The position numbers and the translations under genes are program-made. Shown piece after piece: positions 22,201 through 37,200 of a stretch of DNA of 64,000 bases (position 1 is its first letter; the number at the start of each line of letters is the position of its first letter). The notes below the pieces were generated by a model, which was given only the letters and a program-made list of their open reading frames with translations, made no database searches and was not told the origin of the DNA. The DNA is from Cardinalis cardinalis (Eukaryota; Chordata; Aves; Passeriformes; Cardinalidae), in assembly GCA_014549065.1 (NCBI GenBank), contig JACDOX010000085.1, positions 2,910,367 through 2,974,366 of the forward strand, written 5' to 3'.

Positions 22201-25200
22201 CATGTTAAAATCTCTGAAGGATCTGGCAAGTATGAAGCAATTATGACAAAGAAATCACAGCACCACTAAAATAAACCTTTGGTTTTTCCTCTGTCTAGAA
22301 ATTCAGTTTTATGACTAACTCTGCTAATGCAGATTGTAAAGGGCATGNGATACCAAAGTGGTCTAACTGCAGCAGCACTGAGTTCAGCACAGACTAATTT
22401 CTTCCTGTCAGGGTAAATTAATTCACAGAGCTTTTCACTTCTGTGACTAAACTGCTTCTGGTGTCTGAGTTTCTTCACTTAAAACTGAATCTGACATCTC
22501 TGAGGCACACTGAGGTTGCACTGGTGGTGCACATTTAGTTTGAAATTTACTCAAGTTTGTGTTGTGTTTTTTGAGAAGTGAAGACAGACCCGTGGCTGTC
22601 TGTGAATCTGCTTTGTCCAAGCTGTGATGATACTGACAAAATGACTGGTTCTGACTTTAAGATATCTAATGGTGGTGTTTTTGTGGGATCCAAGTGCTTA
22701 GCTGTGAGTGAAAGCTGTCCTGTTTTGCTCAGGTTCTCCTCGAGAATTCTTGGAGTTTTACATCTTCCCAGTGCTCCTACCAGGACTGGCTGCACTTCTG
22801 CATGAAGTAGAGAAGGAGAAGTGTTTAGAGGTTAGTTTGTAGTTTTCATTTCAAATCACTGCCAGGAAGTTACAGCCTTTTATTTCATAGGCAGTATTTT
22901 TNAAATTTGGTCTTTTGCAAGAAAACCATCCATAATAATAGGATATAACATATCAGGGTTTTTTTTGGATATGGTTTTAAATGTTATTATCTCCAGTAAT
23001 TCAGAACAGATTACATTCTACATGAACTTGATCATTNGAGAAAACCCACTTATGTGAAGAGATGCCCTGCTGCTGGGGAGCCAAGCTCAGGAAAGCAAGC
23101 TGAGGTCAGGTGATAGTTTTCCACTGTGACCTCATTTCTTCCTCCTTTTGAACAATAACTAGGAAAACAATAGCTCTTCATGCTTGCCATATAATTGANT
23201 ATTTATGGTATTTTCCATTGTTGTCCAGGTGCTTGAACTTGTACATTCTGTTTCCTTATCTGGCATAAATATGTGATTTTTAGTTACCCTTTAGTTTGGT
23301 AAGAAATTTGTTGTTCTGTATGGATTTGGAGGGGAAAAAAACCACAATTGCTATAATTTGGGTTAAAATGGCTAATGAAATAACTGGAACGGAATTTTAG
23401 GATGAAAAGCAGAGTCCTTACAAACCCAAAGTAGGAGCAGGGAGAAAGGATCTTGTGATAAATACATTGGAATACAGCTTCCAAAAATAAGANGACAACA
23501 AAGATTCAAAAGATTCATGGAATTCATGAGACAAGAGGACAGGAAGAGGATTAATTGTGATGAAGCTAACAGAAATGATGAAGGATGAGAAAAGAATACT
23601 GGGTTTGAGTTCTGGCTAGACATGAGTCACTAAAGCCTGTAAAGGGCAGTGGTACAGAATAACCCAGNGGAAGATAAATGGAAGAAGCACTGGAAGGAAG
23701 GGAGGAATGACTGCAATCAATGTTGAATGAGCCCAGGAGAAGAGAGAGGGAATGGTGAGAGACAATGAAGAGTGGGATTTTGATGAGAGGGACTAAAGGT
23801 TTTCATGTTTTGAAAGGAAATTAAGATGAATGAGAAGAGCAGGAAAAGTTAAATAGGAGAGCNTTTGAGCAATTGAAATTGTGTTAAGGAAATCAGATTC
23901 TGGGGCCAACAGGGGAATTCAAAGAGGAGACCAGAGAAGGTGCATCCATGTCTGGAGAGGAAGGATTGTACAATCACATGGGAAAGTCAGGAAAGGNAAA
24001 TGGTTATGCTGGAAGCAACAATTTGTGTAGAAAAGATCTTTTTTGAAAGGTGATAAAGAAACATAAAAATTTATACATTTAATTTAAAATAGGCTCTCTT
24101 GCATTATGTGATNCATACAAAAAAATCTGAAAAACTAAAGCCTAGAAAAACCACCAGCTGCTAGATATATATACAGACTTCAAACTGACATAAATATGAG
24201 AGCAGTCTGCAGAAGCTTCATTTTTAAATTAGAGATGAAAGAAACCTATTAGGTTGCCCAGTGTATTCCCTCATTGATTTTTTTTTCCTACTATAAGTTC
24301 TCCTGTGTTTTGTCCCATCTGCTGTAAAATGCCTACAGGGGAAAGACTATTTTCTTAAATCTTTTCTTTCATGAGAACCAACTAATGTGTTCATTTTTCA
24401 GCATTAAACTGAACAATGTATAAATGTTTTTATTAGAATAACTCTGACTTTTCTTTCTAGCTAGCTATCACAGAAGNAGGAAGCTGTATCAGGCTCTGTA
24501 ATGGAATATATTTAAAATTATGATAGATCAGGGAAAGGGAATGGAAGAAGGTTTCCTAATGACTTTGGCNTATTCTGATCACCAGTATATTTTCATGATT
24601 ATTACCAAGCACATCATATTTAAACTGAAAAATGGAAAATGAATTCTGAATATAAGCAGTTTATAAACACATCTGCAGGTTAACAGTGCACATTGTACAG
24701 ATATTTCCTGTTTTTTTATCCGGATTCATGCAGCATAGGAGGAATGTGTCAAAGGCAGGTCAATTTATGTAATTTTTTCCCTTTATAAATGTTGACTGCT
24801 GTGCAACTAATGATTTAATTCACTAGCAAAATAAACTGTTTCCTGGCAAAGAAAATAAAATAAAAAATATTCAGCTTGATTGAATTCCTCTCTGCTAAGA
24901 AGGATAAAACAAGATGAATTTGATTCCTTTGGCTGTTTTGAGAACCATGTTCTGATCATTTTTTCCCATTGTAAAGGAAAAGCAATTTACTTAAAACAGA
25001 TTAAATTACAACTGCTAGATTAAATCAAATTTTGTTGTCAAAGTGTAGAATTTATTCTCTGAAACAATTCCCTAAGTAATGGGACCCATTTTCATGCTGT
25101 GATTGACAATAGCTGTACAGTCACAATCAGACTCTGCTGTTTGCTTACAGATTCTGTGCAAGTCAGGATTTGTCCATTTAACATTTGAAGTGACTCATAG

Positions 25201-28200
25201 AAAGCTCTGCAGTGAAGGTATTGGTCTCTTAAAGTTTAGGTGTTTGGCTTCTTGGAGCAGCATTTGGTATCAGCATAAATGTGAAAATGGCATGAGGAGC
25301 TGTGTTTTTTCCCAGCCAAGCACTTAATGGAGCCCTACCTGAACCCTAAAACTTTGGTTGTCACAAAACAGATAATAAAGGCATATAATTGTTTTATGAT
25401 GATCTCATCCTCTAGTCTTCTGCTTGCTTTTTTTTTTCCTGGGTATCCTGTAGGACTGCCCTGCAGCCCAGCACTAAGCTTCACACTTGTCATCCCCAGC
25501 TATGCTCTTCCCTGGGCAGTCAGCACCTCACACCATGTTCCTCTTCCACTTCACCTGTGGCTGACCCCCAGATTATGACATATACCATGAACTGAAAGAA
25601 TTATACTATGTAGAACATTTTTTTCTCCCTCTCTGTTCACATCTGAGGATAATGCATAGAACAAAGTAATTTTTCAATTTTCATGTTTATTGTATTTTCN
25701 TTAGCAAGTTGTAGTAGTATCTTAACCTCTTATATTTTAATCAAGACTTCAGCCTCTTCTGTGACATTAAGCAGTTTCACAAAAGCTTTTGACCAGTGTG
25801 AATTTTTTTTTCCTAAGAAACAATTTTTAGAGCTGAATCTCCTGTTTGACAGGGTAAGTGTTGGGATGGGAGCTCAGCTTGCTTTTTTAGCAATGCCTGC
25901 TATTNTGATGAAGCACTTGGTGCCCTGGGACTGCAGAGCTCAGTGTCCTTTAGGGTTCACTGTGACTGTGTGCATCCAGAGCACACAGGGGGGTGTTCAG
26001 GGGGGTTCTGAAGGTAATGATCAAACTCTTCTGTTATTCCATCCAGAACTCCATGTTCTATTTTCCACATTATGGTTACTGTGGTTTGTGATAAGCAGAA
26101 TGAGCACCTGTATCATTTATACATTTAATCTGTCAAGATGGAATGTCAGAGGAAATGCTTTATAAAAAAAGGATTTCCTGATCCATTCTGGCTTTATCAA
26201 AATTCAGGCTCTGAATGGCTTGCTGTGGTACTGGCTGCACGAGTCCCCAAGGACAGCCTGCTGCAAAACATTTTGCAAAATTCTTTGTTGGTTAAGATTG
26301 AGAACTGGGAGCAAAGGGCACAAAAGTTTTGCTGTGAAGCCCCAGGTTCTGAATTTTCTCTGTAATGCTCATGGTTTCTGTGGCTGTGGACAGACAAAAG
26401 CCTTCCTTTGGTTTTGCCTTCCTTCCTGGACCACCCAGCAGATGNTTTGGTCAGAGCAGCCACACAACACTCTGCCGTGTGTATTCACATCTTCAAACTG
26501 GTTCCATGCAGGAGGAGCCAATATCCAATCAATGTTCCTTCTGTATTGTGGAAGAAATGAAGTATTTTGAGTGTGNTAATAGAACTTTAAACAAAATGGC
26601 AAGGAGTTTATAACATATTTTCATGTTTGAATGAGTTCTGTTAATTTCTTCACAATGACATTGCCACTTAGAGCACCATTCAGAGGTCTTTGTTCTAGAT
26701 ATACTGCAGTAAATATCAAGATAATATATGTAGAATTTTCTCACTCATAGTTTGTCTTGAAATCATTCCACAAAATTTCTAAAATTTTGGCTGAGCCACT
26801 GACTGTTGGCAGTAGCAATAAAGAGTAGACAAGAGTAATGTACTGTATATTTTATTTAATAAAAAGCAGTCAATTTATCTTATACATCTAACCAATCCAA
26901 AAATAATAAATAATTTGAAACTGTCTTCTGTCTTTAGGAAAAAAGAACCAAATTTATTCCCACTGATTTCCTAACTGAGTGGTTATACAAGTAAGTTATT
27001 CATGTTTCTTGCTACTAAGTATGTTCAGTGATTCCAAGGCACTAATTTGCAAATTGAATAGCTGAAATTTAAATTAATATGAGTTGTTTTCCTTTTTCTT
27101 TAGCAATAATCCAAAGAGGAAAGATGAGTCATTCACAGAATTGTTTTCCATTCCTTTTGTTAAGGACTGGCTAAAGGACCAGTAAGTTATTGCAGTACTC
27201 AATAATTTTTTCTCCTTTTATTCTTTTGCCTCTGCTATCCCAGAGAAGTAATAGANCCTCAATATGTTGCAGTTGTGCCCTCAAAAATGCCCTTTACTGT
27301 GTGCAGCAAAGAACTATGTGACAGTTTCTAACTGGCCAGTGTATTACTTACAAGGCATTTTGTACCAGAATTGTTCACAGATAAATTCATTTCAAATTTC
27401 TAAACATTTTAATTATAGAATGAAGGACAATTGAATAGTCTGGTAGTATTATGAACATCTTTGTACTAAGGAGTAAAACAATTTTTTCAGTGCTGCTTTC
27501 TCCTATGGAAATCCTTGAGAGTATGGTTAAGAAATTCTTCTCTAGCTGTAAGGAGCTGCTTTTGAAATACCTGTAACAGTCCTTGGCATCAGGATGCATT
27601 TCTGCAGACATTTATGACTTTGAGAAATGAGGACTTGTTTTTGGCAGCCTCAATCATATNTTCCATGTTATTTTCTTAGAACCAAACATCACAATAGTTG
27701 TGAAAGTAATGCCAAAGTCCTTGAGACTGCATTTACTTTAAATACAGCTGTTGTGTGAGAAAAGCAAAGGATTAGTCCACAGTGAGGAAATTAGACACTA
27801 ACAGGGCTCAGATTTTAAAGAAAAATTTCAATTTGAAAACTTGACTGGAATCTGGATTGGTAATGGGTGAAAACATAGGGATTAATATCTTTGTAGATAC
27901 ATTTACTTTGTCACATGATGTAAGTGGAANTTGAGCTTTTTTGAATTCTTGACGTGTGACACTTGGAGCCTTGAGACACCAATGGAGCAAGAGGAAAGCT
28001 CCTTATCACAGGTCTTTGTGGATAAGCTGGCAATTTTGTCAAAAGGGTTAACTTTGATTCCCTGAGAGGTGGTCAGAGCTGTGNAGGACATTTCTGAGCA
28101 CAAGAGCCCTTTAGAGAGTGACCCCTTTCATCTCAGCTGTGGTACCTTCAGCCATCGCGCTGTCCTGGCTCTGCTGTTCAAACCTGCCTCTGCTGGGGCA

Positions 28201-31200
28201 CGTCTGCCTCATTCTGTCAAACACAGTCCTTGCCAACAAGATGCCCATCTAAGGCATCTTTGTAAAGTGAGCATGAGCTGCAGCCTGGTTGTTATACCCC
28301 TTTCTTAGGCACACAGAAGAGCCCTTGGCCAGTACAGCTGTTTTGGTACTGCAGGTTTTTGAGGATGGATTTTTGTACCAAAGATAAAATCTTTAAGATC
28401 ACAGTTTTACAAACATTTCTCTTGGAGGTAAAGCTGAACAAAACATTCCCTGCTCTCTCCTGTACTTCACCCCACCCTGCTTGNAGGCACCCTGATACCA
28501 CCTTGTCTGTTTGGTAGGGTGCTTGATTATTCTGATCAGGGCCCTACTCTGAGTTAGGAATCTCTCTGCCAATATGTGGCAGGAGGGTTTGTACAGCTAT
28601 TGAAAACAGATCATTTCTCCAGTCTGCCTCACCTTGGAGAGTGGCAAACCTGTGTATTGGCACAAACAAGGGATTAAAATGAAGGGCTCAGGGCAAGGTG
28701 AATAGAACAAATGAGCTGCTAAGGTAGAGAGGTGGTGGCAGGAACTGCTTAAGTCAGCTTTGCCAACAAGAGAAATACACTGTGGAATCACAGCCTGGAT
28801 GACTCATAGCTTCTGTTAGTGGTGAATAACATAGTGACAGCTCCACAAGGACNCTGGAGTGTCAGAGTCCCACTTAAGTTGATACACTTCATCTTAAATC
28901 CTCTGAACAAGTCAGCCCTTAAAATAATAATTATTAAAATTATTATTAAATAACTACTTTTAGTGATCTTATCCTAAAATTACAGATTTAAAAATGCTGC
29001 TTCTGAAGTAAATATTATTGGAGCAAAGTGAAAGGCTGCAATNTTAAATAAGAATAAAAAAAGAGAATTTATTATTATGTCCTGGATATGTCATAAATAG
29101 TTTATTATATCCTTCCAGCTATCACACTTAAAATGTAATTGATTCTATGCTTTTTATTGTCATTTCCATTTCTATTTTTAAAGGAGTTTTAATTTTTTTA
29201 ACAAGATTAGTGCTAAAAAGTGCTGGTGAAATTTGGATTGTAAGCATCCTCATCCCAACTGTTTAGATGGGTTTATCAGTGCCAAGCAGTCTTAATGCTT
29301 AAAAAAACCACCAAAACAAAAAACCCCCAGAGGACTGTTGTTTTTGTTCTATCTGGGATCCAGCTTTTTTTAATATATTCCATACTTGAGTATGACTTTT
29401 TTGGCTCTCCTCCAGTGCCTCCAGTTCTTCTTTGAAGCTCAGTTTTTTTTTTTTTTTTAAGAATAGTCAAAGCCACAGTCTTAGGAGCTTCACTTTCTGT
29501 GCAATTAATTTCTAAATGAGATCTTGCAGGCTACTTTTCCCTAATAAGGAGACCTAAATGCTGCATCAGTTTTCAGAATTTTAAATGCAAACCTTGTACC
29601 TTCCAAACCTAGTTTTTGTAGGTGAAGGAGCTTGTAAAATTTGAATTTGTTTCNAGCTTTAGAGTAATAATAGCTGTGACATCTTAGTGTAGGTTCCTTG
29701 TCTTGCATTGAGTTCTGCATGTTACCAGGAGTGCTGACAAAATATTCCATCCCCTGGGAACCTTCAATTCCCCAAGCAGATTTCAAAAGCAATCGAAGGA
29801 GCAGCTTCAGTGCTGACTGGTAATCTCCGTATCACATGGCAGACATTCCTGTTGCCTCNAAGGGCAGCTGCACCTTTCAGAGGGCAGGAAGGTGGAGTTT
29901 GAACACAGAACCAGCCCACGTTTGTTGGGCACTTGCTGGGACACAAAGTGATGTGCCTGNTCCTCCATTTGAGGCTGATAGAACCAGTGGAGAAACAGAA
30001 TTAGAGCTGGGAATGTTTTGTAATCTATAAATATGCTAATGAGCACCACAGTTGCCTTTGTCAGCATTTTTCAGGGTGTTTCTGGTTGAGCAGCACTGAA
30101 GCTCAGTTGCAAGTAACCAAGCTCTGTGTACTGAATCAGGGCCAGGGAAAGTCAGTGAGCTCTGATTATGCNCTGATCCCTCTGAAATTTTACTTTTCTG
30201 GCATAGATAGTCTGAGTAACATGGCAGCATCATTTCCCAGCTTTCTTTAGCATTTTAATGAAAGAAATATGAAGAAACCAATAAAACACTGTTCCTCTGC
30301 TCTGAAAACCAGTGATAACATAAAAGCCTGGCATGTAAATTTAATAATATGATAGCATTGTTCAACATAACCCTGCACCTTACATCCAGTGAGAGTGGTG
30401 TATGATATATGCACCTATGTTAGGAACAAGCATTTCCTGGCTTTTGAAATCCAGATAAAAAATAATTCACAAGATTTTTTAAATCTACATTTTCTTCTTT
30501 TTTATTAGAGAAATTTACTTGCTACCCAGTTCAGAAGGACACGTTTCCTGGTCTAATCTATCTGTGTGTACCAAAACAAATGTACAGAGGCAGAGAAAAT
30601 AACTTTATCATGGCTTTACTGAAGTGGGCAGCTAAGATATAAACTGTGACTAAATTTGGAGTAGTGGCTTTTTGCCAAATATCTGTATACACATATATAT
30701 ACATTGATTATTTTTTTCTCCCTCCCCCAGATATTTTAATTGGGTGAAGTCTGCTGGTCTCAGCTGCCTTTACAGTTGACTTCATTGTCAGCTCTCAGAT
30801 GGCCAATAGGGGTAATTTTGCACGAGTGACTGATTTTTTTTCTTTCCATAATATGCCCAGTTTCTACAGGCTGTGCTTTCTGCACACTGCTATATTTCAT
30901 TGCTTTGTGTCTAATCCAGCCATTTTTGGAGTATGCTTGGTTTGCCTTATATGTTCTTCTTTAATTTTCTTTAGTAATTTGAGCTTTAAATAACATTTTA
31001 TTGTAATAACAGGAAATCCAACAAATACATCTCTGTGGATGTTATTCTGTGTGTTTCCAAGTAAAAATTGCTATTCAAGTAATGTGGCAGAATTCAAGTT
31101 AACAAAGGAGAGATTTTTTACTTAAAAACTGTGTATTGAAAGACTGCAGAAAGTTTCTGTGTAAAATANTTATATTTTGTAGTGGTGCTTTATGGGGTTG

Positions 31201-34200
31201 AAGGTGTTATGGCTGTAGTATCTGCTGCATTAAAAATGCTTTAATTTATGTAAATGTTGTCAAAATGGCAATGAGAAAACNGAGAACTTATTAGTGCTTT
31301 GGACATCTTCCTAATGCTGCTGTTGGAGCACTAAGGGGAGTTTTTCGTGTTTTCAGCATACAAAGTCTGACCTAAAGTACACAAACATAGATGGGAATTT
31401 TCCCATTGACATGAGTGGTCTTTGGAACAGGTCCATGTTTGGTTTCCTTCAGTCCAGGCCCACAGACACTCTCACAGACTGCATAAATATTGGTCCTGTG
31501 AGAGAGAAAGCTGAGGCAATGCTTTGTGACTTCCAAAATATGTGGCAAGTATGCAAGCACAGGAGAGCTGAGCTGGAGCACTGAAGTGGGCACGTCCTCC
31601 CAAGGAGAGCCTGCTGAGGCAAGAAATCCACTGAAATTTTCAGACAGAACTGAAGACAAAAGAGATTCTTGCTCTGCTATTTTTTGGCATGTTCTCATTA
31701 CAAAGATTTCTTGCTGTGCTTCGTCTAATTCCTCTGACATTCTGGTTACAAATCACCTGTTCTGCCTCAGTCTCCTGTTGGTTACATGACTCTGCCTCCC
31801 CACACAACAACTTGCTCATGTTAGCTCCACACTGTCTTGTCTTTTCTTCATTATAAATAGATAAGAAAGTATATAAATAGTTGGTATGTGTTTAACAGTT
31901 GAATGCATATTATCACTATGATCACTTTGATAACACTCTCAAATGCATTTATAACATTTTTAAATTCAGTNCTGACAGTATAAAGGGGCTTTTATTTGGA
32001 CAAAGAGTTCAGACTCCTGCAACTAGCAGGANTCACACTTTAAGATGTCTACTTGGTTGCAGTACCTTTTTTAAGAAGTTTAAATTTGGTTATTCCCACA
32101 TTTACAATCCTCTGAAAATTTACTCTCCCTATAATGCACTAAAATGTTTTCTTGTATATTGTAAGGATTTTTTTTCTCAAATACTAATAATCTTATTCNT
32201 GTGCATTTGGACTGTTGCAAAAGAAAATAAGTGATTAGGAATTTATTTCTGACTATGGAATATTTGTATTAATACTGAAAGTGTTTCAAAGAAAGGTCTC
32301 AATTCACACTCTGTTTGACCTGTGAAAATGTTCCAGGGTATTTTTGTCAAGTGTCTGTGGGAATATTTCCCTGGAAATCTGAGAGGCTCATACAGTGCCT
32401 TTGTAATATTTGACCAATATATGTAATTGATTTTAAATACCAGGTCAGGTCAATCAGTACTTCAGTGTCTGATTGCTTATGAACCACCATTTTCCTGCTT
32501 TTTGGGTAAATGACCTTAGTATTTATAAGCAGANGTTTTTGAGACATTTATTTTGAATCAAAACAATACATTTTCATTATTGCACACTTTTGGGGATTTG
32601 GANAGGCATGTAAGAAGAAAGACCTAAGGAAGGCAGCTGTTGCTGTAGTGTTTCTAGATTCTATTATGAGGAATAAGAAATTTTGTCTGTTTTGGAGACA
32701 AGAAAATGGAAGGACTCTTTTCCTCCCTTTTCAGAATTCTTTATGAACCCCATCTTCTGTCCATGGGGAAATCAGATACATGTCTTCATTAAGAACTTTT
32801 TTCAATGCCTCCTACATTTATTTAATGCGAGTCTGTTTTGTATCTGCTGGATGTGAAATTCCACTTTCCTAATGTCATATGAGTAGTGAATATCTCACAG
32901 AATCAAGATCTATACCAGTCTGCTCAGAAAGCAAGAAACATGTTTCTGGAATTTAACTTTGGTCAGTGTCTGCTTTANGCAGATTTGGTAAAATAAAATA
33001 CTTAAGAAAAATCTTTTTTTAAATGCTCTTTTACNGGTGCAACTTGTGTTAAACAATATATGTATATCTCAGTAGATATCATAATAGTGTTTCATATGTG
33101 GGTTTATAAGATTGTGCATGATCAAGGACTAAATAAGCAGAATGCAGTGTACATTGTACTGTCAGTTTGCATCTTGCAGGCATCCAGCTGTCTTCTGCCA
33201 CAAATGACAGACTCCTCTTCCCCTCATTGCCTGTTGAGGGGTGATTGCCTCTGCTCAGATCCTATTTTTATTTGACCTGCAGACAATTGTGTATATTCTC
33301 CATTTATTCCCTTAGACCAAACTGGACCTGGCATGACATCTGGTCTTTAAAGCTGTGCCATTGAAAGGATTGATATCTGCCAGTGACTGTCATACTAAAA
33401 AGGAAATCCTGTTCTTGCTTGAGTTTTTATATTGCTTTTCAGCTTTTGTGTTGGATTATAAGCTAGACATTTTTATAATATGAAAATGAAAGCAGAGAAA
33501 TGCTACAGTTGACCTTGCAGGCTAGGAGAAGTCTCAAGTTGTTCTTTGGAGATGTACTTATTCCTAGAGAAAGTTCAGTGCTTTGATATAACTGCTGTAA
33601 AATATGTAGGTCTTCCTGTGATTTTTCCTAAGTTTTGGTTTTCAAAAAGATCTAAAATAGCACAGAGGATGAAAGCCTATCAGGGAAACCAGCACAGTCC
33701 AGCTTCAGATTTTTAAGTCTGATTATAAGAAGCTGTTATCTCAGGAAGCCTTGCTTGTCCAGCACTTATGATTTCCCCTGAGCAGGAGAAATGCTAATTG
33801 CTGTTCACAGGGCTAAGACAGTTTAGCTCAATGGAGAGACTGCTTTTTATTTTTGCCTTATTTCGACTTTTCCAAACAGACCAAGGTTTTACTTCACATT
33901 AAAATAAATGTAGGCCAAAACCCAGCTGACATGATGATGAGACCAATTTAGCTGAGTACACAGGCTGAGCCAGTGGAGTCAGTGTAGCATTAGATAAGAG
34001 CTGAGGCTGTGCTCCAAGTTGAAATGCTCCTGCAGTGAAGACAAGCCCTAAGAGAAAGATGTCAGAGAGCATAGGAAGCTTACNAGGGCAGAGACTAATA
34101 TGAATGAAATTAAGTGAAAGGAAAATGTAAGCTGTCAAGCCTCCTAGCTTGGCCTGTAATATGCCATAAATAAATTTNCAAAAGATATTGCAGCATTTTA

Positions 34201-37200
34201 GCCAGAAAATGTAAGACTGCATAAATAAATGGCTTGTTATTGATGGGCTTTGCAGTGTCTTTATAATATAAATACTATAGATCATGTTCCTGCATGGGCT
34301 GTGTGTGTCTGTAGGTGGGTGCTGCATCCAAATTCATCATGTTGTGCTCTTCCAGGTCAAGGCTGTGTTCAGTCTGTTCCCCATGCAGGGAGAGTGGCTT
34401 TTGGCAGCCATTCTAATGCTGTGCCAAGGCTTCTCTTTAGAACTGGTGTTTTCATGAGTTGCAGTGTTATGCTGTAGTTCTTTGGCTGCAAATTACATTT
34501 CTCATAAAAAGACCATATAGAAGTAAATTTTATTTGGTCCTTTCCAAGGGATGATTTTTTTTTATCATTGTGTCTGAGAAATAAATCAACACCCATAGAA
34601 AATGGCTTTTGGGAAGCAAGGTTTGATATAGTCATTTGAGGTTTTGCTAGTGATGGCTGAATTTAATTACTAGCTTGTTCCCATTAAAATTGATAGCAAC
34701 AGAATNACCAAATGTGCTTTCAAGCTGCCATATATTTTGGCTGAAAATGGTTGAGTTCACAAATGTATTACATTCTTTTATCACCAAAAGAAAGTATACA
34801 TGATATCAAAAGTAAAATTTCAGCACTTTAAGAACTTGTTTAGACATTTCTAAACATAGGTTCATGCTATGCAGATAGAATAATCATTATTTTTCAGCCC
34901 CTTTTAATTTAAAGTGACACCATAATGTAAATGAATGCACTAAGATATGTTTATATTCTGTGTATTTCATGTAATAAACATTTACATGTAAGTCTGTTCA
35001 TTGTTGCACACACACTAAAACCTTCCCTGCTTTACAAATGGCAGAGTGCTTCCCTTGCCCTCCTCCCACTGCCACCCAAACCTTACCATAATAGGGGGAG
35101 TTTGAAGCACATGTAGAGGAATAAGAAAGATGACTGTGCTTGATGTGCCATTTGTAGATTATTGTTTTAAGAAGGAGTTCTTGTAGTGTATATAATAATA
35201 TATTTGTAAAGGAGACATTCTTTGTGCATTTTGTTTTCAGAGCAATAAGAATTTGTGTCTTTCAGGCTCCTGAACAACATTTCTCTTTTTGATAAAATAT
35301 ACTGTTAGGGAACAAAGTGTTTTACATTTATAGGCTGTCTGTTAAATTTATTTTTTTTTTTAAGTCCTAGACCACCAATTCCTCTATCTCTGCTTCTATC
35401 AGAAGAAGAAGCAAGCATACTAATCCAGTCCTTCTGGAGAGGTTATCGGGTAAGAGGAATCTATAATTATTGTGCTTGATGTTGAAAACTGTAGGACTGT
35501 GAAGGCCCCAGGGAAAATCCTTACATAAATTTTAAGTAGGGGATACTATAAATAGCTGCTGAGACCCCTATGGTTCATTGGCTTTGGATGTTGCTCTGCC
35601 TTATGCCTAGTGACTTCAGTTTTTTCACAGGCGTTTATGCTGATGTAATCTCACTGTTTTCCTCAACAACAGAAAACCCACAGAAATTCGATTTTCCAAA
35701 GTACAATTAATACTGAACAATTGTCTTTCTTTAACTGAAAGTTGCTTTGGGTAGTTCTCAAGGATGGAGTGTTATTTTGCTTCATGTAGGGATATGTGAG
35801 TGAGTGTGGAGATGCATGAGGAGGATTGGTGAGGTCTGTTGAGAAATGAAAGCATCCAGAAAGAAAGGACAAGGAATTGAGACCAAGAATGAGACAGGAG
35901 ATTTATGAGAGGCATGAAGGCTCTTTTTCAAGGAAAAGGCAAACAAAATGACAAGCAGATGTTGTAAGGCTCAATAGTAACACAGCACTAGTGCCATTCC
36001 AGTTTAAGGGGGAAAATTGGGGTGCATAAAATAAATACAAAGAAAATTGTCCAGTGCTATTATTTTGGAGGATAACAGCCATGCTAACCCTAGGATACTA
36101 AATAAATTATTTTGAAAATCCTGAAAAAGTTCTGTCAAATATTTTTTTTAAGCTCTAATACCTTCACACTTTAGGAAGAAATGGACTTGAAATTCAGGTG
36201 ACTTTGGTGATGAAGAAATGTCTTTGACTTCCTTTATCAAAACTTAAGCTTCTAAGTAGCCTCCAGATATAGCAGCAATTTTGTTGTGATGGACAGTGAG
36301 ACATCTCTGGATGTCAGGTGTTCTTTAAATAACAATCAGTTTAAAACACTCTCTGTTAAGTTCTCTACTATTTTTAACAAGCATGAATATATAAGTGGCT
36401 CCCATAATGTGCTGTGCAGCCAAAGACAATGAAATACCTTGAAATGTTCTTCTTGACTGATGGATTTTTGTGACTCTTTCTGCTTGTTTGTTTCCCATTA
36501 TTTTTCTTTTTTTAAACANAGACAGCATTGACACTAACATTAATTAGCACTGACAGTATCCCTGCAGGCATCCTTACAGTGGGGGCAGCCATTATCCAAT
36601 AACAGTTCTGTTTNCTGAACACTGCAAGGTTGCTCAGATATCTTCTGCTGCTCTGAANGCTTCTGAAGGGCACAATCCTTCCTTGCATAGATGAACTTCA
36701 GGATTTTCACACTGGTATTTATCATTCTAAACCCATTCCCAGAAATGAGAGAGAAATTCTAGATATAAAAGGTAGAAGACATAAAAAATAATTCAGGCTA
36801 TAAAATTAGCTATTAGTGTTTTACATTATTTTAGGTGAAAGAACATGGGGTTTTAAAAATTAAAAATTGCAATCAGAATATAAAATAAAAATCATTAGTA
36901 ACAAATTACTACATAGGGCAATGTGTTATCCTTGGGCTTGCAGATTAAGAGAACACTAAGCTTAAATGGGATTTCATCACATTAATGATAAGTATATTAT
37001 GAAAAATTACCAAAGGATTCAGATTATTTGCTTTTAAAATAAATAGATCAGTCACCTAACACTGATTTAATGTTAATAGCTGATAATAACTGAATACTTA
37101 CAAATAATGCCTTTTTGCATTCTAAAGATATTTTTATGTCAAAATTTTAAACTATTTTCTGAAGATTTTCATTAAACCTTGTTTTATAATTCAGAGGATT

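Larger units (their letters stand above)
27182..35364 (+). other. IQCK: IQCK intron 6
   Basis: This 8.2-kb intron contains an AT-rich perfect inverted repeat at 28923-28947, a possible ancient retroposon tail at 31391-31433, and a possible DNA-transposon end at 34031-34055. No coding exon is recognised. Confidence 0.85.

Noticed and set aside
25683..26165. 160-codon plus-strand ORF in IQCK intron 4
   Set aside because: It has no similarity to IQCK or any family I recognise, and its composition is typical of T-rich intron.
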